Positions 12,161 through 24,500 of a DNA stretch of 64,000 nucleotides are shown in pieces (the stretch's first letter is position 1; every line of letters begins with the position of its first letter). The position numbers were made by a program, and so were the translations under genes. The notes beneath the pieces are model-generated. The model was not told the DNA's origin, did not search any database, and saw only the letters and a program-made list of their open reading frames with translations. Origin of the DNA: Edaphochlamys debaryana (lineage: Eukaryota > Chlorophyta > Chlorophyceae > Chlamydomonadales); NCBI GenBank assembly GCA_016858145.1, contig JAEHOE010000002.1, positions 620,001 to 684,000 on the forward strand. The letters are read 5' to 3'.

Positions 12161-15100
12161 ATGACTGCCACCGATACACCTGAGGCCGCCGCTGCGCCCG
12201 AGAGGCGTAGCCCGCGCGAGCTCTTGGTGGGCTCATACGACCTGAAATGTGGGTAACGCGTCGCGAGTCGCCTGCAGGAGGATGGGGGGCTGCGTGCAAG
12301 CATCTATCGTCGCAAACCGCGACGCCCAGGGGCGAGTGCGTTGTCACCATCGCTCGCGAGCAGCCCGAAGCACAGTAGAACAGGTTGGCCTTCAAGGATT
12401 CATGCTTACTTCGAGCTTCCTGCGGCCCTTCTGACCCTACCTTCAGACCTGTGCATGCCAACCTGGCCTTACTCCTGCGGCACCGGGCGCAAGCGGACCG
12501 TACCACCACCACGCTTCTTTGGGGTGAACGAGTGGCTCGGTGAGCTGGGGTAGCAAGTAGGGTGTGGTAAGAAATATCTGCGAGCGAGCGGTTTGTCATC
12601 CCACGCGTCCATCCCCGGGCGACCCTGAGTTGCCGTCCTGCTACCCGCTGGCTAGCTCAGCTGCACTCGTGGCAACAGGTCCTCTGGAGGCAATGCTCAG
12701 CCAAAACCAAACAGTTTCTGTCATGACTCCGCAAAACCGCTCCCCAAGTCCTGCCTGCCGGCCCGCCGCTCGCCCCCCAGGAATCCTGGTCGCCGTCATC
12801 ATGGGTCTGCAGCACGCGCTGGCCATGGTCGGAGGCCTCATCACCCCGCCGCTGCTGGTGTCGGCCCTCGCGTTCGGCACGCGGCCCGGCTCCACCACGC
12901 CCTACGCGTCCGGCAACCCCTCTGAGATCCAGCGCTGTAAGTCCTACCCGCACCTCGATCTATCTACCCCCTGCACCCTCATGCACTCTCCTGCCCGTTA
13001 CCCCTACCTGCAACTCCCTCCCTGCAACCCCCCGCTTTGCAACAGAACCCCAGTTGTCCCATCTCATCCCGAAGCGTGATGCGCAGATCAAGTCACCGTC
13101 CCGGTTCGATCTGACCATCAGCATTGTGTGCCGCCTCCCTCCCCTCAGACCTGGTCCAGGCCTCCCTCATCGTGACGGGCATCATGACCTTCTGGCAGGT
13201 GCTGGGCGCCCGCATCAAGGGCACCAACTACCAGTTCGGAGCGGGAGTGCTGTCCTGCATGGTGGGTTTAGATGCAGCCAGCTGGCCGCGTCCTTGCTTG
13301 AGGCCAGAAACAGCCCAAGCCCCCGTCCCGCGCCGCGTCGCCCTCTTCTGACCCGTCACTGAGATCCCTTGCCTCCGTACGTCCCCAGGGCGTGTCCTTC
13401 ACCACCGTCCCCATCGCCACCTCGGTGATCAACGTCCTGATGAAGGAGCAGGGCCACACCTTCGAGCAGGCGTACGGCATGTTCCTGGGGACCATCCTGG
13501 TGTGTGCCATTATCCCCGTCTGCCTCGCCTTCCTGCCAATCCGCGTCATTAAGAAGATCTTCCCGCCCATCGTGTGCGGTATCGTGATCATGATGATCGG
13601 CGTGCACCTGATTGCGTCCGGCTTCAAGGTAGGTGGGCTCACGCGCAATGCGTCGATGGGCAATGCGTCGGTGGGCTCACGTGCAATGCGTTGGGAAGGC
13701 TTGGGCGGCGCTGCTGAGTGTGTCATGGACTGCGGAGCGCTCACGTCCGGCTTGCCCTCCCTCCCTTCGGCTCCGTCCCCCGCACCATCTTCCACCACGC
13801 ACCACAGAACTGGGGCGGCGGCGCCTTCTGCGCTGACAACTACCTCCACCCGCCCGCCACGCGCGCGTGCTTCCTGCCCGCCACCTACCCCAACGGTACT
13901 TCCTACCTGCAACCCGGCAGCTGCTGGGTGGGCCCGGGCGTCAAGTGTGGCGACAAGACCAAGACAGAGGTGTTCCTGCCCTTCGGCTCGCAGCAGTACC
14001 TGGGCCTAGGCTTCGTGACCTTCGTGTAAGCCAAGCAAGCATGGAGATAATGATGGTCTGGCCCCCCTCCCCTGTTGTGCCGCCTACCCACTTGCACCCC
14101 ATCCTGCCCGCCTCCTGCCCCCAGTACCATCATCATCCTCGAGATCTTCGGGTCTCCCTTCATGCGCAATGCTGCTGTGATCATTGCCCTGCTCTTCGGC
14201 TACCTCATCTCAGCCGTCACCAACTATGAGGGCAAGAAGTAAGGTGAGCACGGCAGGCGTTGGAAGCAGGGTCCCGTGGCTCAAATTGTTGGGACATCCC
14301 CGGACCCATATCTTCTTCCCTGGCACCCTCCTCGCCCTGCTTCTTACTTGCACCTGCTATGCTTTGATCCCCACAGTGATCACGGACAAGATTGATGCCG
14401 CCCCGGGCATCACGTTCCTTTGGACCACGACCTTCCCGCTGGGCTTCTATGCTCCCGCCATCATCCCCCTCTGCATCGTCTTCATCATCACCTCGATCGA
14501 GACCGTGGGAGACACCTCAGCCACGCTGGAGGCCTCCCGACAGGCCACAGACGGCGAGGTTGCCACCCGCCGTATCAAGGGCGCCCTGCTGTGCGACGGC
14601 GTGAGCGGCATCTTCTCCGCCCTCGCCACCTCGCTGCCCCTCACCACCTTTGCCCAGAACAACGGTGTCATCTCCCTCACCAACGTTGCGAGTCGCCAGG
14701 CGGGCTTTGCTGCCGCTGGCTGGCTCTTCCTCCTGGGGATCCTGGGGAAGGTCGGGGCCTGGATCACCACCATCCCAGAGGCCGTGCTGGGCGGCATGAC
14801 CACGTTCCTGTTTGCCAACGTCATTGCCTCGGGCATCAAGATCATCATCAACGGCGACCCCCTGACCCGCCGCTCGCGCTTCATCCTGGCCTGCTCCCTG
14901 GCTCTTGCCTTTGGCGTTGAGCTGGTTCCCCAGTGGACGACGCTCAACCTGTGGCCCGTCACCCCTAGCATGAGCAGCGGCCTGCGCGGCCTACGTGACG
15001 CCATCATCCTCGTCATGTCTACGTCCTTCACGTTTGGCGCTGTGGTGGCTCTGCTGCTGAACCTGCTGCTGCCCACCGACAGCCTGAACCCCACAACTAC

Positions 15101-15408
15101 GGGGGCGGGGCACGGTAAGCAAACAGCAATCAAGGGGGCACGGGTAGGGTCGTCAGACAAATGCAAGCAGGGGTACTCTTGGACAGCACGCGTTGACGTC
15201 CGGAGCTGACCCCCGCACCCCCCGCTGTCCCTCTGCAGGCAAGTACGCTGGCGACCGTACGCTGGGAGGGTCCAGCGTTGACCTGCCGTGCGACGAGGCG
15301 GTCCCTCCACTGACCCAGATCGGGTGCTACGCGGCAGAGCCCGCTGTCAGTGCCGTGCAGCAAGCCGCTGCGCAGCCAGCCGCGCCGGAGCAGATGGACC
15401 GGGTATAG
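12161..15408 (+). pseudogene. Nucleobase-ascorbate transporter copy B, with in-frame TAA
   Basis: Paralogue of the NAT gene at 4617-8357, on the opposite strand. Nine exons: 12161-12248, 12447-12539, 12781-12936, 13149-13261, 13389-13628, 13808-14025, 14125-14243, 14377-15114 and 15239-15408 (645 codons). Exon lengths 88, 113, 240 and 119 nt are identical to those of copy A. Exon 7 ends AAG-TAA-G|GTGAGC where copy A has AAG-TAC-G|GTGAGT, so codon 342 is a stop at 14240-14242. Using the alternative GTAAGG donor at 14239 shifts the frame and meets a stop a few codons into exon 8. The remaining exons are well conserved, including QNNGVISLTN and a longer C-terminal tail. Either the gene is recently inactivated, gives a 341-residue half transporter, or the base is an assembly error or is edited. 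An extra intron (12540-12780) is absent from copy A. Confidence 0.8.
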
Positions 15409-18400
15409 CTCGTTGTGCCGCCCCTCGTGTGACATTGGCGGGCCGCGTTCCATTAAAGCCTCCCACCTCGGCACGCTCCTCATGGACTCTTGAGGGTTCC
15501 TTGCAATGCGATTCCCTTCAACAGATGCCTCTAAGTCACTGCTCGTATTGCTCGTGCTCTTTAGGAATGACGCGTTACAGGGTTGCGGCCAGCGGGCAGA
15601 CGAGCTGCCGGCCCCGCATAAGGGGGAGAGAGTCAACCTCCCCCGACCCCAGGCGTTCCCTAAGGGAATGTCCAACACCGAGGCAGCCACCTACTCCAAC
15701 CCATACAGCTACAGTCTCAGCCCGAGTGGGCTAGCTACATGAGATCATCACAAGCACCTCAATCATGCCGAGTCAGGGGGAAGGCGGCTCGACATCTGCA
15801 GGGGGGTTGACCCTCGTTAGGATGCGGGTATTACAAGAGGCCCGACCCCCCTGCGAGGGCCGACTTGGGTGGGGCTACAGCCCTCGTACCCCTTGTCCCC
15901 CGGCCCCGTAGTTGGCCCCTCGTTAGGATGCGGTGCGTTACAAGAGGCCCGATCCCCCTGCGAGGGCCGATTTGCATGGGCTGCAGCCCCATATCTAGGG
16001 ATGCTGTCAAAAAAATGTACTCTCAGAAAATTCGGGGGTTTGCGGGCCTCTCGCGCCCTGCCGATGAGTGCGCGCGATAGCTGAATATGCCCTGTATAGC
16101 TGATCTCATTTTCTCGGGCGGAGTCGCGCCCTGGAGGAAGCGCGCCTGGTCGCCCTCGCGAAGTCCGACCGCTCTCCGCCGTGCGCGGGCCTCTCGCAGC
16201 CTGCCACCGATATCAGAAATTACATGGACTGCTGATCTACACCTTCCAGTGATTGCGGGGTCGCGAGCACCCCACACGAGCGAGAGCGACTGAAGTTCGG
16301 CCTCGGTTTAGGAACGCCTGTTCTCGCGAAGAATGGCTCTATCACGCTACGCTGTTTCAGATATGATTCGCGGTTACGCGAGCGGCGCAGCTTTGAAAAG
16401 TGTGTGTTACATGGTGAGAATCTTCGCGGCCCAGCGCTTCCGGGCTGCGCCTGTGGTCGCTTCAATAACAATGAGCATCAACGATGCGATCGCGACAAGT
16501 CGCAGTGGGTCGGCAGTACCGTGTCGGCCCCGCGGAGCACATGTCGGCACCTCACGCGGTGCCCCCCCCCCCCCTGCCCCCCCCCCTGTTTGTGGGGTGG
16601 GGGTTGCCATGACTGGTGCGCTGTCGTTAGATAGGGGGCGCAGGGGCTGAGTTTCATCTCGGCTATGTAATGCCTCGGTTTTGCTGCGGCGGGTGGCACA
16701 AGCCCTTGCAGCTGTACGATGCCTGCGTGGCAACCTGTTTCCCGCCCCGGGGTCCCCACCACCAGTCACAAGGCCAAAGTTTAGGCTCGATCTCGGCTCG
16801 ACTCCTCGTGCAGAACTGCAAAAGTTGAGCTGTAAGCGCTGAGCGGTTTGAAGAGGGCGTTGCAGGCCAGCGGCGGCTGGGAACGTACCAGTTATTGACA
16901 CGGGCGTGTATGTGACAGGAGTGGGCACAAACACTCAGGCTTTGTGCGACACCCTCGAGCCCGTGCTGTACCCTAATCTCGATTGTTGTTGCTCCAGTTC
17001 TGACTCCGTGCTGGTGTTGTTGCTGAGTTGCTCGTTGTAATGGTCATTGAGGACTTGTAAGGCATGCGCTTGTAACACTCTTTACGGGACGGGGCCCCCC
17101 AACCGGAGCCCCGTTGCGGGCAGCCGGGGATCAGCGGTTTCAGCCGGGCTTCGTCGTCGCCACGCGCCTTGTGACCCTTTGTTCTGCAATAGCTCCCTTT
17201 GTTTGTTGTCCCCCTTACGTTTGTTGTCCCCCTATGTTGGCTGCAGGGCTGGTTTGTAGTATGGTTTTGAACGCAAGGACAAATGGGGCGGCTGTCATCA
17301 CCGGGGAGCTCAGCGGAGCCCGGACATGTAGCAAAACTGGAATATAACTTCGCCCCGTCGCCCGACGCCGGCAGCCCAGGCTCTCGCCTCCATGCCTGAA
17401 GCCCAGCCCGTCGTCCCCCACGGCCATGCCTCGGGCCTCAGCCCTCCCGTCTCTGTGTCTGTGCCTGCGGCTCCGCCGCCCGTCCCCCGACCGACGCGCT
17501 CAGCCCACGCCCCAGGCCCCACCTGCAGCAGCACACGACTCGCACGACCCTCCCACTTCCGCACGCCCGCTGGGCTTCATCTTCGTCACAGCTGTCCAGC
17601 ACCCAGCCGACGCTCAGGACGGTCAGCTCTGCGCAGCCCCGTCGCGTGTATCTCTATGTCGACCGGTCGATGCGGCCGGTGTCTACGAGCGATGCTGCTT
17701 CAGACTACGCTACTTCCCACTTCGCACCTTCGCACCCCCGCCACGCCACTCCGCCTCCAGCTCCTCCTGGTCTCCGTCCCGGGCACCTATTGCCCTAGGC
17801 CCCCAGAACTCCTTTTCTCCCGCCGCTTCACGTAGCTCCTAGACGCACGGGTTGGGTTCGGGGTCAGCATCTTCACGGTGGCATCTTCCGCCCGCCTCGT
17901 ACGACACCAGGGAGCTCAGCCCTTCAGGCGGCCACCCGCAGCCGGCTTCTTTCCCCCAGCTCGCATTTTGCACACACCGCACTTTACGCTCGGTTAGGGC
18001 TGCAGCTGACTCGCCTTCTTCGTCTCCACCACCTGCAGGTGAGGCCGCTCGCGCATGATGACCATAGTGGACTGGCACGCTTCACGGCTGGGGGCTTCTT
18101 CAAGCGGCTCAGGAAAGTGCTATTCGCGCCTGTATCCCATAGGCCCTGTATCAGTCTGCTAGCGGTAACCGGCGCAGCTCTACATCATCGACAGCAACAG
18201 CATGCCGGTTACTCTAGCATAGCCGCTATCAGCCGCATCACCGACTACATCTTCTGCGCGTACCGCTCCGTGTAGTGCTAGATGGCCTTCTTGCTTGTGT
18301 ACTGCGCGGGGGCTATGCCCGCCCCCCCCAACCGGACCGCCCACCCGTCGGCGCCACTCCGCGACGACGTGCGGCACCCTTGCGACTTGCAACCTCTCCT

Positions 18401-18756
18401 CACTCCATCCTTCCGCAGCACTCATGCAGTGTCCCCGACCAGCACTGAGGGTCTTTAACCCTCGGTCCACCAGGGCAGCCCTTGCAGGGGGCACCACGCC
18501 GCCGCTGCACCGCTGCCGTCACCCCAGCCTCCCGTCATGCAGTTGGCGTCCCCGCCGACAGTCCCCTTCATCCGTTCAGCGCTGCAGCCACGCCCCTGCA
18601 GACCGCTCGCAACGTCGGCTTGCTTGGGCATGACACACCCGGGCACCAAGCCGCCACCACAAGTGCCAGCGCAGCACCTGCGCCTCTGCCACTGCAATCG
18701 CCGCAACCCACATCCACGATCCCTCGAAGCAGCTGCGGTGCGCATGCTCCGTGCGA
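15409..18756. other. Intergenic, repeats only
   Basis: No gene is supported between the second NAT gene and the uS4 gene. The stretch has a 106-bp imperfect tandem duplication near 15811-15990, long C-runs near 16561-16588 and a short repeat of TTTGTTGTCCCCCTTACG type near 17200-17230. Proline-rich open frames around 17390-17840 look like composition artefacts. Confidence 0.5.
15811..15992. repeat. Imperfect tandem duplication, period 106 bp
   Basis: A block beginning CCCTCGTTAGGATGCGG at 15811 recurs at 15917. Both copies contain ACAAGAGGCCCGA and TGCGAGGGCCGA. The second copy is slightly diverged. No coding role seen. Confidence 0.8.
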
Positions 18757-20121
18757 TCACGTGAAGCCAATGCAGGAGCGCATGATATCTCCCTCGAGTG
18801 GCTCCAAGCTCTTAATGATCCGCTTCTGGAAGTACGGCGTACTGCCGGCCGACGGCCCCACCACGTCGCCCGGGACCAGGTAGCCCTTGTACGGCATGTC
18901 CGGGTGCCGCCCGTTGAGGTACAGCTTCTTGTGCTGTACGGCACGCGCGCCGGCGACCACGTCATCCACCAGCCCCAGCCGGGTGGCGAAGACGGGCAGC
19001 GTCGACTCCATGGCGGTCACCAGCTTCCACATGCGGTGGTGCCCGCGCGACACGAGCGCGTGCTCGTACATGCGCTGTACGAACCGGCGCCGCTGGAAGC
19101 CCAGCAGCAGCCGTACCTTCCGTACGTTCTGCAGCTTGGTGGCGTGCATGGAGCCCAGCTGCCGCAGGCGCAGGTAGCTGGGGGCCAGGGGGCAAGATCG
19201 GGGCGGGAAATGGGTTTCAGGGAGCCCGGGACCACAACACGACTGCGCGTGGCGCCTCGAGCTGTCGGGGCGCAGCAGCCGGCTCACGTGGCCCAGGAGA
19301 GTCATACATACCCGCGACACTCTGTCCCCAACCAGGATCCCGCCGGCAGCCCGCGCTCCTGCACCGCTCCCCGAGCCGCAGGTCCCACGCCTGGAGCCCC
19401 CATGACCCCACGCCCCCGCCTGCCCGCCCTCAGGGCCCCGAGTCCATCCATTGCACCGACTAGATCGGGTACACCCCCGCCTCACCGCGGGTTCTCGCCC
19501 AGGGCGTCCAGGTGAAGCTGCACCTCGTTCAGCAGCGTGCGGGCCTGCTGGTACGGCACCTTGCGAGCCGCCGCCGCACGTGCGACAACGCCGGGTACGG
19601 CCACGGCGTCTTTGGCCTCCTGGGTGCTGTCGCGGGCGCTGGCGTCGTACCGCTTGGCGGCCACGGTCCACGTGTCCTTGGCCTGTTCGGCCGCCTGGGC
19701 GGGGTCCATGCTGTTCATACGGAACTTGGTCTGTGGGGAACAAGGGGAGGGCGAGGGGCGAGGGGCGGGGCGGCGAGTGCTTTGTGGGGAGTAATGCTGG
19801 GCGAGAAGTGACGCGTCGGGTACGGTCCACCCTTTCCAAGCTAGCTGCTACCGCAAGCTGCTGGTCCGCGGATGCCGATACCGTCTTGGGCCCTGTCCGC
19901 GCCTCTCCCCGCCACTCTCCTGGCGATGCTCCATACCGTACTGGTACCGCACCGTACTAGTGCCGTACCTGCAGCGTGACCACCTTGCCCATGTCCACCA
20001 CGAACTTGCGGCTGTTGCGCTGGAACATGGCCAGCTCAGGTTCTGTCAGCTTCAGGGTGGGCCAGATTTGCTCGTGCGTGTGGCGCAGGCGGTCGTTGCG
20101 GCACGAGTAGAGCTTAGACAT
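18757..20121 (-). CDS. Ribosomal protein uS4 family, probably mitochondrial
   Basis: Exons 20121-19969, 19730-19486 and 19177-18757 join in frame (272 aa from the ATG at 20121). The last exon has the uS4 pattern: a basic helix (NVRKVRLLLGFQRRRF), then an S4 RNA-binding domain with LPVFATRLGLVDDVV, LYLNGRHPDMPYKGY and LVPGDVVGPS. uS4 binds 16S-type rRNA and starts small-subunit assembly. The middle exon is an Ala/Gln-rich helical insert not found in bacterial S4. The divergence and the insert suggest the mitochondrial rather than the plastid ribosome. The frame stays open upstream of 20121 for over 300 nt without an ATG. A candidate first exon at 20698-20675 (MQRTLRSL, followed by a GTACGT donor) would supply a mitochondrial presequence, but the joining acceptor could not be fixed, so the true start is open. 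Confidence 0.75.
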
Positions 20122-21590
20122 GGAGGTGCGGTAGCGCTTGGGCGCGGCAGAGCCCGCTCCCGCACCGCCCCCGCCGCCTGTAGCGGCCCCCTTGGCGTAG
20201 AGGCGGACGGATGGGGGGAGGGCTTCATGGGAGGAGGTGGTGGGGTAGGAGGTGGAGGGGAGGGCGTCCGCAGGAGAGGCCTGCTCCCTCCGCCACCATG
20301 CGGTATGCGGCCCGTAGACCGTGAGGCGCAGCGCCGAGGAGGCGGTGGAGATACTCGCCACGGGGTTGAAGCTAGTGGAAGCGGAGGTGCTCGGAGCGAG
20401 CCTGCCGAGGCTGCTGGCAAGGCAGGAGGGGCACGGGCAGGGCACGTCAGGCGGGGCTGGTGGGGGTGGGGCTGCCCCGCACACAGCCCTCCTCCGAGCC
20501 CCCACGTAGCCCACCTGGCCTCCCCGAGCGCTGTCTCCGTAGCAGCTCCCGCCTGGTGAGCGGCTGCGGCTGCGCAGCGAGACACCTGCGGCGTGCGATG
20601 ATGCTGGGTTTCGCAGCGCACCCTCGGGCTTCGTGAGCTTAGCAAGCGAGCGCTACAGTAAGAGTCTCACGTACCAGGCTCCTCAAGGTCCGCTGCATGC
20701 TTCCGACGCCCGCTGTCGACGATCAGCGCCGAGGTGCGTCGGCCGAAGCGCTTTCGCTCTCCGTTGCTCCCCTCAGATGTGCAGCATAAAGAAGAGACTA
20801 TTCTCGGGCACTAGTGCGCACACTGAGGTGAGGTTGGGTCGGCTTTGCAAGTGCACCAGCACGGCCACTCAAAGGCTAAGACCGGTGAAAACGCCTACAG
20901 TAGCACAATTAGGCTACCCGAAACACTTCAAAGCACTGGGGCGTGGAGCGACACGGGCCCTTGATGCAGGCTGGCCCTTGGGTCGGGTCGGTCGGGTTGG
21001 AATTCTCGCGCGAGGTGCCAAAAGGCCGAGGCGTCGAGCTCAGTCTGTGGGGTCTCGGCACACTGAGGTTTGCGCCCGTTGTCACCACCTCTGGCCTTCT
21101 CGCGCGACCAAACACAGAACTGACCTTGCGAAGGCCCCCCACCTCAACAAGTAGACGATGAGCACTTTGTAGCAACACTGCAAAGGCAATGGCGCTGGCG
21201 CAGCTTGGGCGTGCGCGCAGGGTAGGCGATTCTGGTGTGAGCAATTCTCGCCACCAGGCGACGACCGCGCTCGACGCCAACCAGACTGCCCGATACCTGC
21301 TCGTAGGAGAGCTCGCTGCTGTGGGCTGCTTGGGTTACGCGTCGCCTGGGCACGTCCGCGTGTGCGCATGCCCCCGACGGTGCCTCCGATGGCCCGTCCG
21401 CCCAGTCTGCGGGCAGGTACGCGGCCCACGCAGTTCTCCTACTGCATCCCGAGTAAATCTGGGGCGTGTCTAACGGGTTACGGACGCGTGTGGCTGGCCT
21501 GCCTTTCCACCACACTTTTCCCGCCACGGTCGCCCTCGCGCTTTCCCCTCCCCAACTCTCCTCCCCGTCCTCCCCCGCTGACCTCCTCAG
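20122..21590. other. Divergent upstream region of the uS4 and Clp genes
   Basis: This interval probably holds the 5' exons or leaders of both flanking genes. On the minus strand the frame preceding the uS4 ATG stays open to about 20514. On the plus strand, possible first exons of the Clp gene begin with ATG at 20776, 21189 and 21368, but none has a donor in the phase the next exon requires. I leave them uncalled. Confidence 0.35.
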
Positions 21591-24500
21591 GCGCCCCGTG
21601 CCGGGCTCCTCGCTGCTTCGCTTCGGTCGGGACCTCACGGAGCTGGCGCGGCAGGGGCTGCTGGACCCAGTCATCGGGCGGGAGGCGGTCATCGAGCGGA
21701 CGCTGCAGGTGATACGGCATGCGCCTCACCTCTACCGGGATGAGCGGGGAAGTCCAGTTGGGGTTCAGCACGTCCTCACAGCTATCCCAAAGTTCTGTAG
21801 GATGTGGGCAGGGTGATAGAGGGGCCATACCGTAATCGTCTCTGCCTCCTTGCACCTGGCGCCTGACACGTGAGATTTTGGGCCCCAGGTGCTGCTGAGG
21901 CGCACCAAGAACAACCCCGTGCTCGTGGGCGAACCGGGCGTGGGCAAGACGGCGTTGGCAGAGGGCATAGCCCAGCTCATAGCGTCGCCCCACGCACCCC
22001 CCGGGTGAGCAAGGCGCGACGAGGACGAAGCGGGGGGCCAGGCACAGGTGACAAAGATCCATGTAGCGGGACAGGGGCTAGGGCTCTGCACCGAGGCTGC
22101 ACGGCGCTGCCCACGGCCTCACTCCCAGGTGCCCCAACCCGGCTTGCAGGCTGGCTGGAAAGCGGCTCATCAGCCTCGACGTGACCTCGCTACTGGCGGG
22201 ATCAACGTACAGGTGGGACCCTGGCTGGTGCTGTGTCCACGCTTGCAACAATCCAAACCAGCTGCCGCCACGCCCGTCCTAACAACCCCGTCACGCCTTC
22301 GGTTGTCCTCGTTGCAGGGGCGAGTTTGAGGAGCGGCTGCAGGGGGTGGTGGCTGACGTGGGCATGGCGCGGGGCAACGTCATCCTCTTCGTGGACGAGC
22401 TGCACATGCTGGGTGCGCGGGAGGGAGGGCTGACTAAGGGCCGTGCGGGAGGCCTGCTGCGGTCTGAGCCCGAGCCTAGAGCCCTGAACGCACAGGGTGC
22501 GCGAGACAAGATGCTGTTTCGCCGCTTCACTCACTCCGCACAAGGAGACAGCCTGAGACGAGGCCCTGTCCCTGTGCACACCCACCTACTTGCGCTGCAG
22601 TGGGCGCCGGCGGCGCGGAGGGCGGCCTGGACGCCGCCAACATCCTCAAGCCCGCCCTGGCCCGCGGGTCGCTCCGCTGCCTGGGCGCCACCACGCTGGA
22701 CGAGTACCGCAAGCATGTGGAGAGCGACGCGGCCTTTGCGCGCAGGTTCCAGGTGCGGGGCGGGGCTGGGACTGGGGCGACCGGCAGCGGCACCTCAGGC
22801 ACGTCATGATGGGTGGATGGCAGTGACTGGTAGGCCATGTGGCAGGGCGAGGGGGGCAGCAAAGCCGGCTTTTTAAGCCCCTCGTGGCCCGCAGTTACCT
22901 GCCTCTGCATGTTTGCTAGTCGCCTTACGTCACCCTCCGATGGCCCTGCCTCCCCCCCCCCCCCCCGCCCCCCCCAGCCGGTCATGGTGGAGGAGCCCAG
23001 CGAGGCCGAGGCGGTGCGGTGGCTGCGGGGCCTGGCACCCCGCTACGCCGCGCACCACGCAGTGGCCTTCAGCGAGGGAGCGCTGGGGGCGGCGGCGCGC
23101 TGCGCCAAGAGGTGCGTGGCTCCTTGCTTACGTGGCACCATTGAGACATTCTACTGTGAAGCGTGGTACCGTGGGAGCAGGGGCCATCGCCAAAGTGGGC
23201 CCAAGCGGGGCGCGAGCGAGTGGCGAGGGTGTTCCGGATTTTCATTGTGGGCCGTGGGCGTTGGATACAGACGAGAGGCGGGGTGTTCCGGTCTGGGCCA
23301 TGGGCGTTAGTCCTTGCGGCTCCACCCAACCGTCGCTGAATTCGCACTCCTGTGTGCTGCCGTACATCGCAGGTACATCGCAGACCGGCGGCTGCCTGAC
23401 AGTGCCGTGGACCTTCTGGACGAGGCAGCAGCTGCTGTCGTACTGCGCGGAGCGCCGGGGCTGTCCGGGCTCGGGTCCGCAGAAGGGGGCGAAGCGATGT
23501 GGGGCCAGGCCCGCACGTCGGCATCGGCCTGGGGCCAGGGCGGCCCCACGGATCTGCACTCGCACGAGGACGGGGCGGAGGCAGCGGAAGCCGGACCCTC
23601 GGGGGCGGCGGCGTCCGGTGCCTCCGGGTCATGGTGGGGGAGCACTGGCGCCGAGGCCCAGCGGACAGAGGCTAGCGCGAGCGTGGCCCACACGCCCCAT
23701 CGGCCCCACCTGGCCCTGCGGCAGCAGGGCTCGGGCCCCGGCTCTGGTCCCGGGCCTGGGCCTGGGCCTGGGCCTGGGCCTAGCTCAGGGCCCAGTGCTT
23801 CGCCAGGGACGGGTTCAGCAGCTCCGGCGGTTGGGCCACCACTAGACTGCGGCAGTGGCTCTGCCGCACCAGGCGTGGAGGTGGCGACGGCGGGCCTGGC
23901 GGCCGCAGAGGCAGATCTGCGGCGCGACTTCCGAGACCGCGCGGCGGCCATGCTCGCGCCACTGCCGCCGCCGCCCATATCAGCCCCGGCAAGCGTCAGC
24001 GGTGCGGGCTGCGGCGCTGGAGGGCCGTCCGGAAGCCCTGACGGCTCCTGCGGCGGCTGCGACGATGCCCGCAGCGCTGGCAGCTGCGGGACCGAGCCCT
24101 CGCCGCAGCGCATCTACGGTCCAGCGCCGGGCCTCGCGTGGACCGGACACGCCGCCAACACCTCGCCCTCTTTCACAGGGACCGAGGCCGAGGCTCTGGA
24201 GCGGGTCTCGCCCAAGGCCTGCCCGCACTGCGGCACGCTCGTGATCGCCTCCAGCCCCGCCCAGACGCGCCTGCGCTGCCCCTCCTGCACCACGCGCTTC
24301 CTCAACATCGCCCCCGAGAAGCTCATGCTGGGGACCAGCGTGGTGCTGCAGAAGCAGCGGCAGCGCGCGCAGGAGGAGGAGCGCTCGGCGCAGGGGCAGG
24401 GGCAGCGGCAGGGGCAGGGGCAGCGGGAGGGGCAGCAGCGGCAGCAGAGCCTGGCAAGCCAGCTGGGGCAGGGGCTGGGCGGAGGGCAGGCGCAGGCCGG

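Noticed and set aside
14231..14245. Rescue of NAT copy B by the GTAAGG donor at 14239
   Set aside because: It changes the exon by 5 nt, shifts the frame and meets TGA soon after the join.
17392..17842. Proline/serine-rich open frames on the plus strand
   Set aside because: Two frames look equally good, which points to composition; the region has no flanking exons.
20133..20514. uS4 start at the upstream end of the open frame
   Set aside because: The frame begins with GTG, not ATG, and the Gly/Pro-rich content looks untranslated or spliced.
23314..23372. Extension of the long Clp exon upstream of 23373
   Set aside because: Phase with the previous exon and the conserved [18 protein letters not shown] pattern fix the acceptor at 23372.
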